Positions 8,285 to 16,986 of a stretch of 45,493 bases of DNA are shown here, in pieces (positions within the stretch are counted from its first letter, which is position 1; every line of letters begins with the position of its first letter). Under the pieces are notes generated by a model, which was not told the DNA's origin, did no database searches, and worked only from the letters and a program-made list of their open reading frames with translations. Source of the stretch: Caldisalinibacter kiritimatiensis (GTDB lineage Bacteria; Bacillota; Clostridia; Tissierellales; Caldisalinibacteraceae); NCBI RefSeq assembly GCF_000387765.1, contig NZ_ARZA01000039.1, forward strand, positions 1 to 45,493, in the 5' to 3' direction. The position numbers and the translations under genes were made by a program.

Positions 8285-9682
8285 CTACTTCTTCAGTTTG
8301 TACTTCTTAATCTTATACTGTAATGTCTGTCTTGGTATATCTATAAGGTCTGCAGCTTTAGTTATGTTCCAGTTAGTTTCATTTAACGCATCCAGTATAA
8401 TGTTTTTTTCAACTTCTGCTAATGTCTCTTTAAGAGGGCGAAGAGGTTGGCGACTTTTTTGTTTTAATACAAAATCATTAAATTGATAGGGTAAATGCTC
8501 TAATTCTATAATGTCTATGTCATATAGATTGAGTATCCCTTCTATTACATGCTCTAATTCTCTGACGTTACCAGGCCAAGTATAATTATAAAACACATCA
8601 ATAACTTTATTAGATACACCTTTTACTGATTTACCTAATACTTCATTATATTTGTCAATAAAATGCTCAGTAAGTATTGGAATGTCTACTTTTCTTTCTT
8701 TAAGGGTAGGTATCTGTAAACTCACAACATTAAGTCTATAAAAAAGATCCTTTCTAATTTGTTTTGTCCTTAAAGCCTCCTGAGGATGAACATTTGCTGC
8801 CGCTATTATTCTTACATCAACATCTACCGTTCTTGTTGAACCTACTCTTCGTATTCTACCATCTTGAAGTACTCTCAATAGCTTAGCCTGTAACTCTAAA
8901 GGCATTGAATTAATTTCATCTAAGAAAAGAGTTCCTCCATTAGCTAATTCAAATAACCCCGTTCTGTTTTCTGCTCCTGTGAAACTACCCTTTACTGTAC
9001 CAAAAAGAATAGCCTCGAGAAGATTACTAGGAAGAGCAGCACAGTTTTGAGCTATAAAGGGCTTATTTCTTCTACTGCTAGCATTATGAATAGACTGTAC
9101 AAATAACTCTTTCCCCGTCCCTGTTTCACCGTAAATGAACACCGGTGAACAGGTTTCTGCTGCTTTCAAGGCTAAAGATTTGAGTCTTAACATTTGCTCA
9201 CCTTCACCTATAATATCAACAAAGGTATATTTAGCATTTCTGTTTTTTACTGGAGTTTTATTCTTATTATTTTTAAAAAGTTTTTTCTGTAAATCTACAA
9301 TTCTCTCTGATAATTCCTTTACTTGAGTTATATCCTTTGAAATCTCAAGTGCTCCTACTACCTTCCCTTTAGCCTTTATAGGTAGAGTTGAATTTACAGT
9401 AGCAATTTTATCTCCTTTATAGTTTATAAATATTTGCTCTTGGTTAAATATCGGCTCTCCAGTTTGTATAACTCTTAATAATGTACTGGTTTCATATGAC
9501 AATGAAGGATAAATTTCAAGTATATGTCGTCCTATGGCTTTTTCTCTGTCGATATCATCTAGCTTTTGGGCAGCTTTATTATAATAAATAATTTTCCCTC
9601 TATTATCTATAATCTGTATCCCTTCGTCTAAATAGTCAAGAATATTCAGAATGTTTTCCTTTAAAAATAAATCCTTTACCAA
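8285..9682 (-). CDS. Sigma-54-dependent activator, PAS-AAA+-Fis type
   Basis: A 465-residue enhancer-binding protein. PAS domain at about 10-120 (IQIIDNRGKIIYYNKAA), then a linker. AAA+ domain at about 155-390 with Walker A GETGTGKE (185-192), the sigma-54 contact loop GSFTGA (232-237, a variant of GAFTGA) and Walker B TLFLDEIN (251-258). The C-terminal Fis-type helix-turn-helix is NWNITKAADLIDIPRQTLQY. The start is a TTG with AGGGGGAT 6 bases upstream. The small-molecule or redox signal read by the PAS domain is not visible. It very likely activates the adjacent kdd-kam promoter; autoregulation is possible. Whether the ligand is lysine or an intermediate cannot be told. Confidence 0.93.
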   Translation of the reverse strand: MVKDLFLKENILNILDYLDEGIQIIDNRGKIIYYNKAAQKLDDIDREKAIGRHILEIYPSLSYETSTLLRVIQTGEPIFNQEQIFINYKGDKIATVNSTLPIKAKGKVVGALEISKDITQVKELSERIVDLQKKLFKNNKNKTPVKNRNAKYTFVDIIGEGEQMLRLKSLALKAAETCSPVFIYGETGTGKELFVQSIHNASSRRNKPFIAQNCAALPSNLLEAILFGTVKGSFTGAENRTGLFELANGGTLFLDEINSMPLELQAKLLRVLQDGRIRRVGSTRTVDVDVRIIAAANVHPQEALRTKQIRKDLFYRLNVVSLQIPTLKERKVDIPILTEHFIDKYNEVLGKSVKGVSNKVIDVFYNYTWPGNVRELEHVIEGILNLYDIDIIELEHLPYQFNDFVLKQKSRQPLRPLKETLAEVEKNIILDALNETNWNITKAADLIDIPRQTLQYKIKKYKLKK

Positions 9683-9727
9683 TTTTATCCCCCTTCTGCC
9701 TAATTTTCAGCAGTTAGTGCCAAATTC

Positions 9728-9750
9728 TAGGCACTCATAATGAGCGCCTA
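9728..9750. promoter_or_regulatory. Near-perfect inverted repeat upstream of the activator gene
   Basis: TAGGC(A/G)CTCAT/ATGAG(C/T)GCCTA forms a 23-base dyad between the xapX stop (9752) and the activator start (9682). No T-run follows on the minus strand, so it is not an obvious terminator. It could be an operator or an mRNA processing hairpin. Confidence 0.45.
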
Positions 9751-9751
9751 G

Positions 9752-9916
9752 TTACATGAACAATTCAACCAATTTTCCACCTAATAAAACTCCTAAAACT
9801 CCCATAACTCCTGCAAAAACTGGAGGAGCTGGTAATGGAAGTCTTATCTTCTCAAATAAAGCACCTAATACTACTCCTGCAAATGTCGCCTTTAAAATTA
9901 AAATTATATCCATCAT
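9752..9916 (-). CDS. XapX domain small membrane protein 1
   Basis: A 54-residue ORF, too short for most gene callers: two hydrophobic helices around the hallmark LPLPAPPVFAGVMG block. The start ATG (or the ATG one codon on) has GGAAGTGGAA upstream. XapX-domain proteins (DUF1427) are tiny two-helix membrane proteins of unknown function. It follows a second XapX gene by 10 bases and precedes the sigma-54 activator. An accessory role to a carrier or channel is a guess. Confidence 0.8.
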   Translation of the reverse strand: MMDIILILKATFAGVVLGALFEKIRLPLPAPPVFAGVMGVLGVLLGGKLVELFM

Positions 9917-9926
9917 TTCCACTTCC

Positions 9927-10115
9927 TTATCCTTTGTTTTTTTGAAGCTTTTTCATAACACTAGCACCAAGCCAAACTCCGAATATACCCATAAAAGCAG
10001 GTATACTAGGTGGTGCTGGTAAAGGAAAATCAAGTACTTTAAATATAATTCCTACAATCATTCCTGCAATTATTGATAATATAACTTCTTTGACTCTTGA
10101 TAAATCGATTTTCAA
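9927..10115 (-). CDS. XapX domain small membrane protein 2
   Basis: 62 residues with a short charged N-terminus (MKIDLSRVKEVI), a first hydrophobic helix, the conserved FPLPAPPSIPAFMGIFGVW block, a second helix and a lysine-rich tail. It shares the PLPAPP signature with the adjacent 54-residue gene, so the pair may be a tandem duplication or a hetero-oligomer. GAGGGAGAAA precedes the start, which may be TTG-ATG-like as the region reads GAAAAATTGAAAATCG. Function unknown. Confidence 0.82.
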   Translation of the reverse strand: MKIDLSRVKEVILSIIAGMIVGIIFKVLDFPLPAPPSIPAFMGIFGVWLGASVMKKLQKNKG

Positions 10116-10143
10116 TTTTTCTCCCTCACTTTATTTAGTTTAT

Positions 10144-10167
10144 AAAATGCGACTAAAGTCGCATTTT
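10144..10167. terminator. Hairpin terminator downstream of the ywiB-like gene
   Basis: AAAATGCGAC-TAAA-GTCGCATTTT forms a strong stem with A/T tails on both sides. It lies 125 bases past the stop of the DUF1934 gene and just before the xapX genes. Its TAAA loop and flanking TATTAGCTGTTAGCTT words resemble the dispersed hairpin repeat family. Confidence 0.6.
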
Positions 10168-10257
10168 GGCTGTTATCTTATGTCTATTAGCTGTTAGCTT
10201 AAAAACTATTATTTTATAACACAAAGAAAAACAAAACTCCAAACATGTCTTTAATTT

Positions 10258-10293
10258 TGTAAACCACTAACTACTAACCACTAACTACTAACT
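10258..10293. repeat. Short tandem repeat AACCACTAACTACT
   Basis: The unit AACCACTAACTACT occurs twice in tandem and runs on into AACTAG, ending over the stop codon of the DUF1934 gene. Words of the same type (TTAGTTAGTAG) occur in the dispersed hairpin repeats at 18859 and 36151. Confidence 0.65.
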
Positions 10294-10708
10294 AGTTTAT
10301 ATCTATATCTAATTCATTTTTTGTTTCCATAGTGTTAGATATGTTTAATCTATATGATAAGCTTAAAGAGCCTTTTCCTCCATCTACTATATCTACATTT
10401 AATTTATTAGTTATAACCTCTAAATCAAGTATTCCATAAGGAGTTTGATATCCTGTTTTATGCTTTTTCCCTTTTTCAAATATCAATTTTGAATTGTTAC
10501 TACCAAACCTCTTCATCATCACTTTATCATCTTGTATTTTTAATGTAGTTGTGGAACCATCCATTCCTGATATTTCTGATTCATCATATACTAAATAAAT
10601 AGAATCATTCTTTTTATAAAACTTACCTTCTGTTACAAGCTCTATAACATTTTCCTCTCCATCTTCATTAATTTGTTTACCTACTATTTTTAATTTAACT
10701 TCCTTCAA
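10292..10708 (-). CDS. DUF1934 (YwiB-like) beta-barrel protein
   Basis: About 138 residues of mixed beta strands with the family pattern: VKLKIVGKQ at the start, TEGKFYKKNDSIYLVYDESE, a TTLKI strand, MKRFGSNNSKLIFEKGKKHKTGYQTPYG and DLEVITNKL. B. subtilis YwiB is the reference; the fold is lipocalin/calycin-like and the function is unknown. An in-frame TTG 8 bases after AAAGG is the best-spaced start; ATG (10714) and GTG (10717) lie too close to that site. It lies 17 bases after murI and is probably co-transcribed with it. Confidence 0.85.
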   Translation of the reverse strand: MKEVKLKIVGKQINEDGEENVIELVTEGKFYKKNDSIYLVYDESEISGMDGSTTTLKIQDDKVMMKRFGSNNSKLIFEKGKKHKTGYQTPYGILDLEVITNKLNVDIVDGGKGSLSLSYRLNISNTMETKNELDIDIN

Positions 10709-10725
10709 GCACATCACCTTTCCAA

Positions 10726-11535
10726 TTAAAGATTTTCTATGTCAACTTTTTCTATGTTTCTTATTTCTTTTCTTAAGATGTTTCCACCAATTCTTCTAAA
10801 CTTCTCAGGGTCATCACTTACGTAAAATTGATAACTAGGCTTTCTATTTACATCATTCCTTAATAAATCCTTTTCTTTTAATATGTCCTTAACAGCCTTA
10901 GCTGTTTCAAAGGCTGGATTAACTAATGTTACATCTTCGCCCATAACTTTACTTAATGTATATCTAAGTATAGGATAATGTGTACATCCCAACACCAATG
11001 TATCTACATTGTGTTCCTTTAACTCCATCAAATATTTTTCTGCAGCTAATTTTGCTACATCAGTATCTGCCCAGCCCTCTTCTACTATCTGAACAAATAA
11101 AGGACATGGTATGCCTATTACTTCACTAGATTTATTTAGCTGTCTTATCTTTGTTTGATAGGCTTCACTGTTAATAGTTCCAGAAGTTCCTATTACACCT
11201 ATCTTATTATTTCTAGTAGCCAATACAGATGCATTAGCACCGGGTTCAATCACTCCTATAATAGGTATATCAAAAGCCTTCGTAGCTTCTTGTAATGCTA
11301 TAGCACTAGCTGTGTTACAAGCTACAACAATAGCTTTAATATCTTTACTTAATAAAAATTTAATACATTGAAATGAATACTTTATTACTGTTTCTCTAGA
11401 CCTTGTACCATAAGGTATTCTTGCTGTATCTCCAAAATATATTATATCTTCTCCAGGTAACTGCTCCATTATTTCCTTTAAAACAGTAAGACCACCTATT
11501 CCAGAATCAAATACTCCAATAGGTCTATTATCCAT
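10726..11535 (-). CDS. murI: Glutamate racemase
   Basis: Makes D-glutamate for peptidoglycan. The start is the ATG at 11535 (MDNRPIGVFDSGIGG) with GGAGG upstream; a longer reading to 11562 has no support. The 269 residues fit the family. The two catalytic cysteines are C73 in VVACNTASA and C184 in LGCTHYP, with the FDSGIGG phosphate-binding-like N-terminal loop. Followed by the DUF1934 gene. Confidence 0.95.
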   Translation of the reverse strand: MDNRPIGVFDSGIGGLTVLKEIMEQLPGEDIIYFGDTARIPYGTRSRETVIKYSFQCIKFLLSKDIKAIVVACNTASAIALQEATKAFDIPIIGVIEPGANASVLATRNNKIGVIGTSGTINSEAYQTKIRQLNKSSEVIGIPCPLFVQIVEEGWADTDVAKLAAEKYLMELKEHNVDTLVLGCTHYPILRYTLSKVMGEDVTLVNPAFETAKAVKDILKEKDLLRNDVNRKPSYQFYVSDDPEKFRRIGGNILRKEIRNIEKVDIENL

Positions 11536-11579
11536 CAAAATACCTCCAATTTCCATTATCACTTTACTCCCATACCTAT

Positions 11580-11607
11580 ATTATATGTAATTAAGTTAAA
11601 AAAGCAA
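11580..11607 (-). promoter_or_regulatory. SigmaA-type promoter of murI
   Basis: On the minus strand TTGCTT (11602-11607), a 16-base spacer and TATAAT (11580-11585) precede murI, immediately after the ypeB terminator hairpin. Confidence 0.5.
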
Positions 11608-11610
11608 ATA

Positions 11611-11634
11611 AAAAAAGTGGCTAAGCCACTTTTT
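11611..11634 (-). terminator. Intrinsic terminator of sleB-ypeB
   Basis: AAAAAAGTGGC-TA-AGCCACTTTTT lies 3 bases past the ypeB stop codon, with A/T runs on both sides. Confidence 0.85.
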
Positions 11635-11636
11635 CA

Positions 11637-13010
11637 CTATATCATTAATGTCCCGTTCTCATCTTTAATTACCTTTAAAATCTCTTCTTCTGCACCTGTC
11701 AATGCGTTGATATAAACTATAAAATCTGATCCATTATATTTTCCTTTAAACTCATAACATAATACTTCTCTTTTCCCACTCTTAGGTATAATAGTTAATC
11801 TTACATTTTCTATATCGAAATTAAATCTTACATTATCCCTGGCCTCTTCTTGTGTAAGCTTAGGCTCTGGTATATCTCTATCATAATGGCTCACAAGATA
11901 TCCTGATGCATCAAATCCAACTATTTCTCCATTATCTAGTGCCACTTTTACTTTTATCAAGTCAGGATAAATTGTTACATCCCCTTGTTTATATGCAAAA
12001 TTATATAAAGCTACACCATCATATTTCACAGAATAATTTACTTCCATATTTTCATAGCCCTTTTCTTTTAAGAACCTCTCTGCATACTTCAGTCCTTGGT
12101 CTACTGATAATTTAATATCTTTGACATTCCTTGGATTAGCCATCCAGATAACTTTTCCACCTACTTTACTTACACTTATATATAAACCGGGCTCCTTTTC
12201 TTCATTTTCCATGGCTACACTAAAAGTATAAGAAGGAATATTTGCTGCTTTGTTTACATCATCGCCTTCTTGAAAGGTTGTAAATTTTCTAGCCTTTTTA
12301 TCTCCTATAAACTTCCCAGCTATTTCCATTGCTTCATTTTTGTTTACTTCTTTATCACCTAGTCCCTTTGGTTTTATGTTTAGTACTTGATCTGAAAATG
12401 GACCATCATATATTAGTTCTGGATACTCAGACATTCCCTCTTCAAAATTTGTAAGGTTTGTGTTTAACATATCGTTATTTGCTTTCTCTAGCTTTTTATC
12501 CTCTCGTCTTCTTACGAGATTTAAGTTGAGATTTCCCTTCATAACTTTATTATGAATATCGGCTAGTTCCTTTGATAATAGCCCTGTATAATTTTGAAGC
12601 TCTGCTAACACTTCTCTTTGTTCACTTGTCATAGGTTTATCTTCTAATTCATTTTGAATCATAGCATAACAATAATCTCCTACTTGATTTAAAAATTTCT
12701 GTGTTTTACTTAAATTATTGTGCTTAACTGGTAGCTGTGAAAGTTTTTCCTGAGCATACAATGCCTGCTGCCATATTTGAGAAAGATATAATATATTTTG
12801 CTCTTTAGAATCCGATAGTAAAGCCTTTGAAAGTGACGTCTGAACAGTTTCCACATGGTCCTTCATGTCATAAAACATTCTCTGATATTGATTATTTAAC
12901 ATAACTTTGTAGTCATTTTTTTGCTCATATTGAGTAATTCCTAAAACCCCTACTACTACCAATGCAACAGCTAATACTGTAGGTAATATCCATCTTTTAT
13001 CATCTTTCAT
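11637..13010 (-). CDS. ypeB: Spore germination protein YpeB
   Basis: Partner of the cortex-lytic enzyme SleB, needed for its stability and localisation in the spore. The protein has one N-terminal membrane segment (ILPTVLAVALVVVGVLGI), a helical first half with NLNLVRRREDKKLE, and repeated PepSY-like beta domains in the second half (VGGKVIWMANPRNVK, GYLVSHYDRDIPEP). The ATG at 13010, 8 bases after GGAGG, is preferred over the GTG at 13019, giving 457 residues. It directly follows sleB, as in most spore formers. Confidence 0.93.
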   Translation of the reverse strand: MKDDKRWILPTVLAVALVVVGVLGITQYEQKNDYKVMLNNQYQRMFYDMKDHVETVQTSLSKALLSDSKEQNILYLSQIWQQALYAQEKLSQLPVKHNNLSKTQKFLNQVGDYCYAMIQNELEDKPMTSEQREVLAELQNYTGLLSKELADIHNKVMKGNLNLNLVRRREDKKLEKANNDMLNTNLTNFEEGMSEYPELIYDGPFSDQVLNIKPKGLGDKEVNKNEAMEIAGKFIGDKKARKFTTFQEGDDVNKAANIPSYTFSVAMENEEKEPGLYISVSKVGGKVIWMANPRNVKDIKLSVDQGLKYAERFLKEKGYENMEVNYSVKYDGVALYNFAYKQGDVTIYPDLIKVKVALDNGEIVGFDASGYLVSHYDRDIPEPKLTQEEARDNVRFNFDIENVRLTIIPKSGKREVLCYEFKGKYNGSDFIVYINALTGAEEEILKVIKDENGTLMI

Positions 13011-13025
13011 ATTGCTCACCTCCTA

Positions 13026-13757
13026 TTAAATACCGAACCAATGCTTACCAATTTTTATTATTACATTTCTTGACCAAATCCATCTACTTGTAGATGTAGC
13101 TGGATTCCAATAATATAAACTTCCATAGGAAGGGTCCCAACCATTTAATGCATCTCTTGCAGCTTTCAATGACTCATCGTCTGGTGCCAAATTTATCTGT
13201 CCATCACTAACTGCTGTAAAAGCACCTGGTTGATATATGACGCTGGCTATAGTATTAGGAAACTTTGGATGTTCAACCCTATTAAGTATTACTGCAGCTA
13301 CTGCAACTTTTCCTATATAAGGTTCACCCCTTGCTTCTCCGTGGACTGCTCTTGCTAGTAAGTACACGTTGTCATTTCTACTTACACCTCTACTTGTAGT
13401 TCCTTGAGTAGGTCCTAAGTATATACCTAATGCTGCAGCAGTTTGTGGTCCCACTACTCCATCTACTGCTAATCCATTTTTTCTTTGAAATTCCCTTACA
13501 GCACTATATGTTCTAGGACCATATATTCCATCTACTGCTCCGTCATAGTACCCCCAATTTCTCAATCTTCGCTGGACTTCTCTTACATCATCACCCCTTG
13601 TACCCCAATACAATAATCTAGGTGCAGTTAACTTTTCAGCATAAGCTTCTAAATTTTTATTTTCAGCAATATTCTCTAATGAATTGTCTATGTAGAAGGT
13701 GTATATTGAAAGTGAAATTAAAGCTAATATACTTATAAACAGAACAACCTTTTTCAA
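13026..13757 (-). CDS. sleB: Spore cortex-lytic enzyme SleB
   Basis: Lytic transglycosylase that degrades cortex peptidoglycan during germination. 243 residues: signal/anchor segment 1-22, peptidoglycan-binding domain about 48-112 (DDVREVQRRLRNWGYYDG, VDGVVGPQTAAALG), and catalytic hydrolase_2 domain about 130-243 with the acidic residue E141 in VHGEARGEP. It starts at a TTG with GAGGAGG upstream. A 15-base gap separates it from ypeB. Confidence 0.94.
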   Translation of the reverse strand: MKKVVLFISILALISLSIYTFYIDNSLENIAENKNLEAYAEKLTAPRLLYWGTRGDDVREVQRRLRNWGYYDGAVDGIYGPRTYSAVREFQRKNGLAVDGVVGPQTAAALGIYLGPTQGTTSRGVSRNDNVYLLARAVHGEARGEPYIGKVAVAAVILNRVEHPKFPNTIASVIYQPGAFTAVSDGQINLAPDDESLKAARDALNGWDPSYGSLYYWNPATSTSRWIWSRNVIIKIGKHWFGI

Positions 13758-13848
13758 TTAATTCTCCTCCTCTACTTTATTGACTATCTAATATTTTATC
13801 TGACTATGATGGTTATATTTTTTGTAAGTAATGTATCAATTATACAAG

Positions 13849-13878
13849 AAAAAGCAGCGAAAAATTTCGCTGCTTTTT
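13849..13878. terminator. Bidirectional-looking terminator downstream of spoIIR
   Basis: AAAAAGCAGCGAAA and TTTCGCTGCTTTTT form a long stem with T-run on each strand, 45 bases past the spoIIR stop and upstream of sleB. Confidence 0.85.
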
Positions 13879-13923
13879 CTTGTTTTATAATTTTACATTT
13901 TAAATTTTCAATATTAAATTTCT

Positions 13924-14586
13924 TTATCTCTGCCCAATAAATAATTTCGCAAACCTCATTTTACCCTTTTCTAATAACTCTACAACTTTAAATTTTAATT
14001 TTAATGGAACTTCTTCTTCATTTTTTGCATTAATTATCATATTATATTCTTCTTCTGACAATACCTGCTTAAGTTCATTTTTTGTCTTCTCATTTGTAAG
14101 CCCATGGGTAATATCTACAAAACATAATGGAGGAAACATTACACACCACCAGTTTTGACCTTTACCTTCTCCTATAACCACACGAACTGCTTCATACTCT
14201 CCAGCCGGTAGTGTAAAGTTTCCATAGGTTTTCGTTGGAAAATTAGAAGTACCAAAGTGAACATCTACATTGTAATCCTTACCGTTATTTTTAACTTCTT
14301 CACTTGCTAAATACTTTATGTCATCTAGACTTTCCTTTATTATGCTTCTAGACTCATTTATAGATTTTACATCTTCAAATCTTTGATTCATCTCTTTTAT
14401 TACCTTATCTCTAACTTTTCTCTTTAAATTTTGGTCTTCAGGAGAATCACTATTGGCTATGACATGAAATCTTATAAGATTTTGTTTATAACTGTCTCTA
14501 TTTTTATATACATCTTTTAAAGAAATAAATGACACTACTATAATCAAAATTAATAGGACTATGGTTAACCTATATTTTTTTAACAT
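13924..14586 (-). CDS. spoIIR: Stage II sporulation protein R
   Basis: Secreted forespore signal that triggers SpoIIGA processing of pro-sigmaE in the mother cell. 220 residues with an N-terminal membrane/signal segment (LTIVLLILIIVVSFISL) and the family core FHVIANSDSPEDQNLKRKVR, plus NFPTKTYGNFTLPAGEYEAV and GKGQNWWCVMFPPLCFVD. Single gene with its own downstream terminator. Confidence 0.95.
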   Translation of the reverse strand: MLKKYRLTIVLLILIIVVSFISLKDVYKNRDSYKQNLIRFHVIANSDSPEDQNLKRKVRDKVIKEMNQRFEDVKSINESRSIIKESLDDIKYLASEEVKNNGKDYNVDVHFGTSNFPTKTYGNFTLPAGEYEAVRVVIGEGKGQNWWCVMFPPLCFVDITHGLTNEKTKNELKQVLSEEEYNMIINAKNEEEVPLKLKFKVVELLEKGKMRFAKLFIGQR

Positions 14587-14708
14587 AGTAATTCCTCCTT
14601 GTATGTAATGAAAGTAGCTTTGCTGCTTTCAGATGCTAGGTACTTGAATTTTATTTCTTTCCCTCACATATAAGTATTAACATAACAGGTATTTTTTAAA
14701 CATTAAAT

Positions 14709-15881
14709 CTACTTAGTCATTCCAACTCTTCTTAATTTTGCATCAACTGTTACTTTTATATTCATTTCAGGAAAAATCTCATCCCAATCATTCTTAATCT
14801 CTTCCCATAAATTAGGCTTGAACTTGCTTATATACATATCTATACCTATAACATCAGCTTTGAATTCTTTTTGCAGTTTTTTAACAGTACCCTCTATTTC
14901 CTTTTGAATTTCATCTTCTACCAGCTTCTCTATAGCGCTGATTGTTTTCTCATCTAGAAGGTCTACTTCAGCATCAAGTGCATATTGCTCTACAAATCCT
15001 TCCATCCCTATAAATATATCTGCTGTTATATTCCCCTCCTTAAGCTCTATAGTTTTTTTTGTTGAACTATCTGTTATTATATAAGGTACTACTATACCTT
15101 TGTACTCTACATCTGCTATAGAACCCTTTACTTGGTCCTTTACAAACATTATTGCTCTATTCTCTAGTTCTCCTAACCACCCTACTAATCTATAATCTTT
15201 TATAACAGCAGAGCCTGCTACCTTTATGTTATCCTTTCCAGGTATTACTCTAGGAACAACAGTACTTCCATCAAAATGTAAGCTAATAAGCATATCCCCA
15301 AGGGTTTGAGGATTGAATCTAGCTGTATTTTGGTTTTCTGATATTTGAGATAATAATGCTCCTGTGTCTGGTTTAGTCTCAGGCTCTATTTTTATAACCT
15401 CTTTTGCTTGTCCTTCTGCAATCATTACATTTGTCTTTCTACTTATCTCAAAGTTTCTTTCCACTGAATCAATTATTTCTTTAAAATAATCCGCATTCCT
15501 AGATACACACTCTCCTATTATGAGTGTCTTCATATGCTTAAAGAACATAACTTTATCTAGTTGTGTTGACAGCTGCCTAGTTGTTTGATAAGGATTTGAA
15601 CCTACACTGCTAAAAACAAATCTACGTTTATCACTAACAGCATTCTTACCTATAGAATCCAAGTTTGGAAATACATAGGTTATAGTATATCTATTTCTTG
15701 AACTATCTTTAGGTTTTTCAATTTGACCTTTTCCCTCAGTGTCCTTTTCTCTTTCACCCTTATACAAATCTATACCTACTGTAGAAACAAATGCTCTATC
15801 ATCAATTTCTACTTTATCCCAACAACCTGATAATACTAAAATCATTAAAAGAAATAAAAGTATTTTATAATTTTTAACCAC
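14709..15881 (-). CDS. Spore germination lipoprotein, Ger(x)C family (GerAC type)
   Basis: C subunit of a GerA-type germinant receptor at the spore inner membrane. The lipobox LSGC puts the lipidated cysteine at C20, followed by WDKVEIDDRAFVSTVGID, typical of the family. 390 residues. The GTG start overlaps gerAB by 8 bases. The C-terminal third (AEVDLLDEKTISAIEKLVED) matches the Ger(x)C domain. The subtype and germinant cannot be read from sequence. Confidence 0.93.
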   Translation of the reverse strand: MVKNYKILLFLLMILVLSGCWDKVEIDDRAFVSTVGIDLYKGEREKDTEGKGQIEKPKDSSRNRYTITYVFPNLDSIGKNAVSDKRRFVFSSVGSNPYQTTRQLSTQLDKVMFFKHMKTLIIGECVSRNADYFKEIIDSVERNFEISRKTNVMIAEGQAKEVIKIEPETKPDTGALLSQISENQNTARFNPQTLGDMLISLHFDGSTVVPRVIPGKDNIKVAGSAVIKDYRLVGWLGELENRAIMFVKDQVKGSIADVEYKGIVVPYIITDSSTKKTIELKEGNITADIFIGMEGFVEQYALDAEVDLLDEKTISAIEKLVEDEIQKEIEGTVKKLQKEFKADVIGIDMYISKFKPNLWEEIKNDWDEIFPEMNIKVTVDAKLRRVGMTK

Positions 15882-16986
15882 GACTTCTAGACCTCCTATT
15901 CCTGCCTTTTTTAAATAAAGCTAATATAAAAAGAACAAAGGGTACTAATATCGCTGCAAAACTTCCAACATAAAAAGTGAAAATGTCCATAAACTTGTAT
16001 AATCCAGCTAAATTATCTGGTATCAAAGCTATAAAGTATATAATTGGAATAAAAGGTAAAACAAAATAACTATGCTCTTGTAGCTTAAATAATCTTTTTA
16101 GTATTAAAGAAGTAGCGTATAATACTGGAGCTAAGCTTGTAAATACAGCCAAAACCCATAGTGCCATTACTATACCTTCTACATTTTCAACAAAAGCTCC
16201 AGGAAAATCTATTATCTTCATAAGAGATAATGTAGGCCAAATTTGATGAGCAACCTCTTGAGCCCCAAATCTTAAAATAGTAACAAAAAAAACTAATATA
16301 TAAATTAAAGTAACAATGATTATAGATATAACATTATACTTAATAGACTTTTTTTGGTCATCTACAAATGCTGAAAAAAATAATATAAGTTCAAAACCTA
16401 TAAAACTGAACACAACTGATGGTATAGCTTTTATAAGATCAATAATCTTAAATCTAAATACAGGAAATATATTTGTCAGATTCATTTCTGGAACTAAAGC
16501 CAAAAACAATAGAAAAAGAGGTATTAAAACCAAAGGAAGAATTATTAGTGCCATCCTCGTTAACGCTTCTACCCCACATCTCACTATATAGGATGTAGCT
16601 AGTAGCATAGTTATAATTATTATCTCTGTAGGAGTTTTAATTAATAAGAACATTTTTATTACTTCTGCGAATAACCTAACTTCAAATCCTGTAAGCACTA
16701 TAAAATATATACAAAATATAATAGAAACTATATATGTAACAGGTGCAGTCATTAGGTCCTTTCCATACTCCACCAAAGTTTTACCTGTATATAATTTTCC
16801 CACATAGCTAATAAGGTACGTTAAAATCGCTGCTATTAGACCACTCACAGCTATTAAAATCCATCCATCAGTATTTAATTTTTCTGATGCCGTACTAGGT
16901 AGTGAAAGAATTCCTACACCTATTATTGTACTAACAATTAAAACGGACAGCTGCAAACTGGATATCTTGTAGTAATTTTTCCTCAT
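15874..16986 (-). CDS. Spore germination permease, GerAB/APC type
   Basis: B subunit of the germinant receptor, an amino acid permease-like protein with about ten membrane helices in 370 residues. It begins KISSLQLSVLIVSTIIGVGI, the family N-terminus, and ends in a short basic tail (KKGRNRRSRSRG). B subunits bind the germinant in studied systems. It overlaps gerAA by one base and gerAC by eight, so the order is A-B-C. Confidence 0.93.
   Translation of the reverse strand: MRKNYYKISSLQLSVLIVSTIIGVGILSLPSTASEKLNTDGWILIAVSGLIAAILTYLISYVGKLYTGKTLVEYGKDLMTAPVTYIVSIIFCIYFIVLTGFEVRLFAEVIKMFLLIKTPTEIIIITMLLATSYIVRCGVEALTRMALIILPLVLIPLFLLFLALVPEMNLTNIFPVFRFKIIDLIKAIPSVVFSFIGFELILFFSAFVDDQKKSIKYNVISIIIVTLIYILVFFVTILRFGAQEVAHQIWPTLSLMKIIDFPGAFVENVEGIVMALWVLAVFTSLAPVLYATSLILKRLFKLQEHSYFVLPFIPIIYFIALIPDNLAGLYKFMDIFTFYVGSFAAILVPFVLFILALFKKGRNRRSRSRG

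Noticed and set aside
9703-9724. Second sigma-54 site (TTTGGCACTAACTGC on the minus strand) before the activator gene
   Set aside because: The GG to GC spacing is two bases short of the required ten, so it would not be read as a -24/-12 promoter.
9756-10022. 88-codon plus-strand ORF
   Set aside because: Antisense to the two XapX genes, which carry the conserved PLPAPP signature and good ribosome sites.
14612-14632. Hairpin GAAAGTAG/CTGCTTTC as a terminator of the gerA operon
   Set aside because: No T-run follows on the minus strand and it lies beyond the spoIIR upstream region, so the call is too weak.
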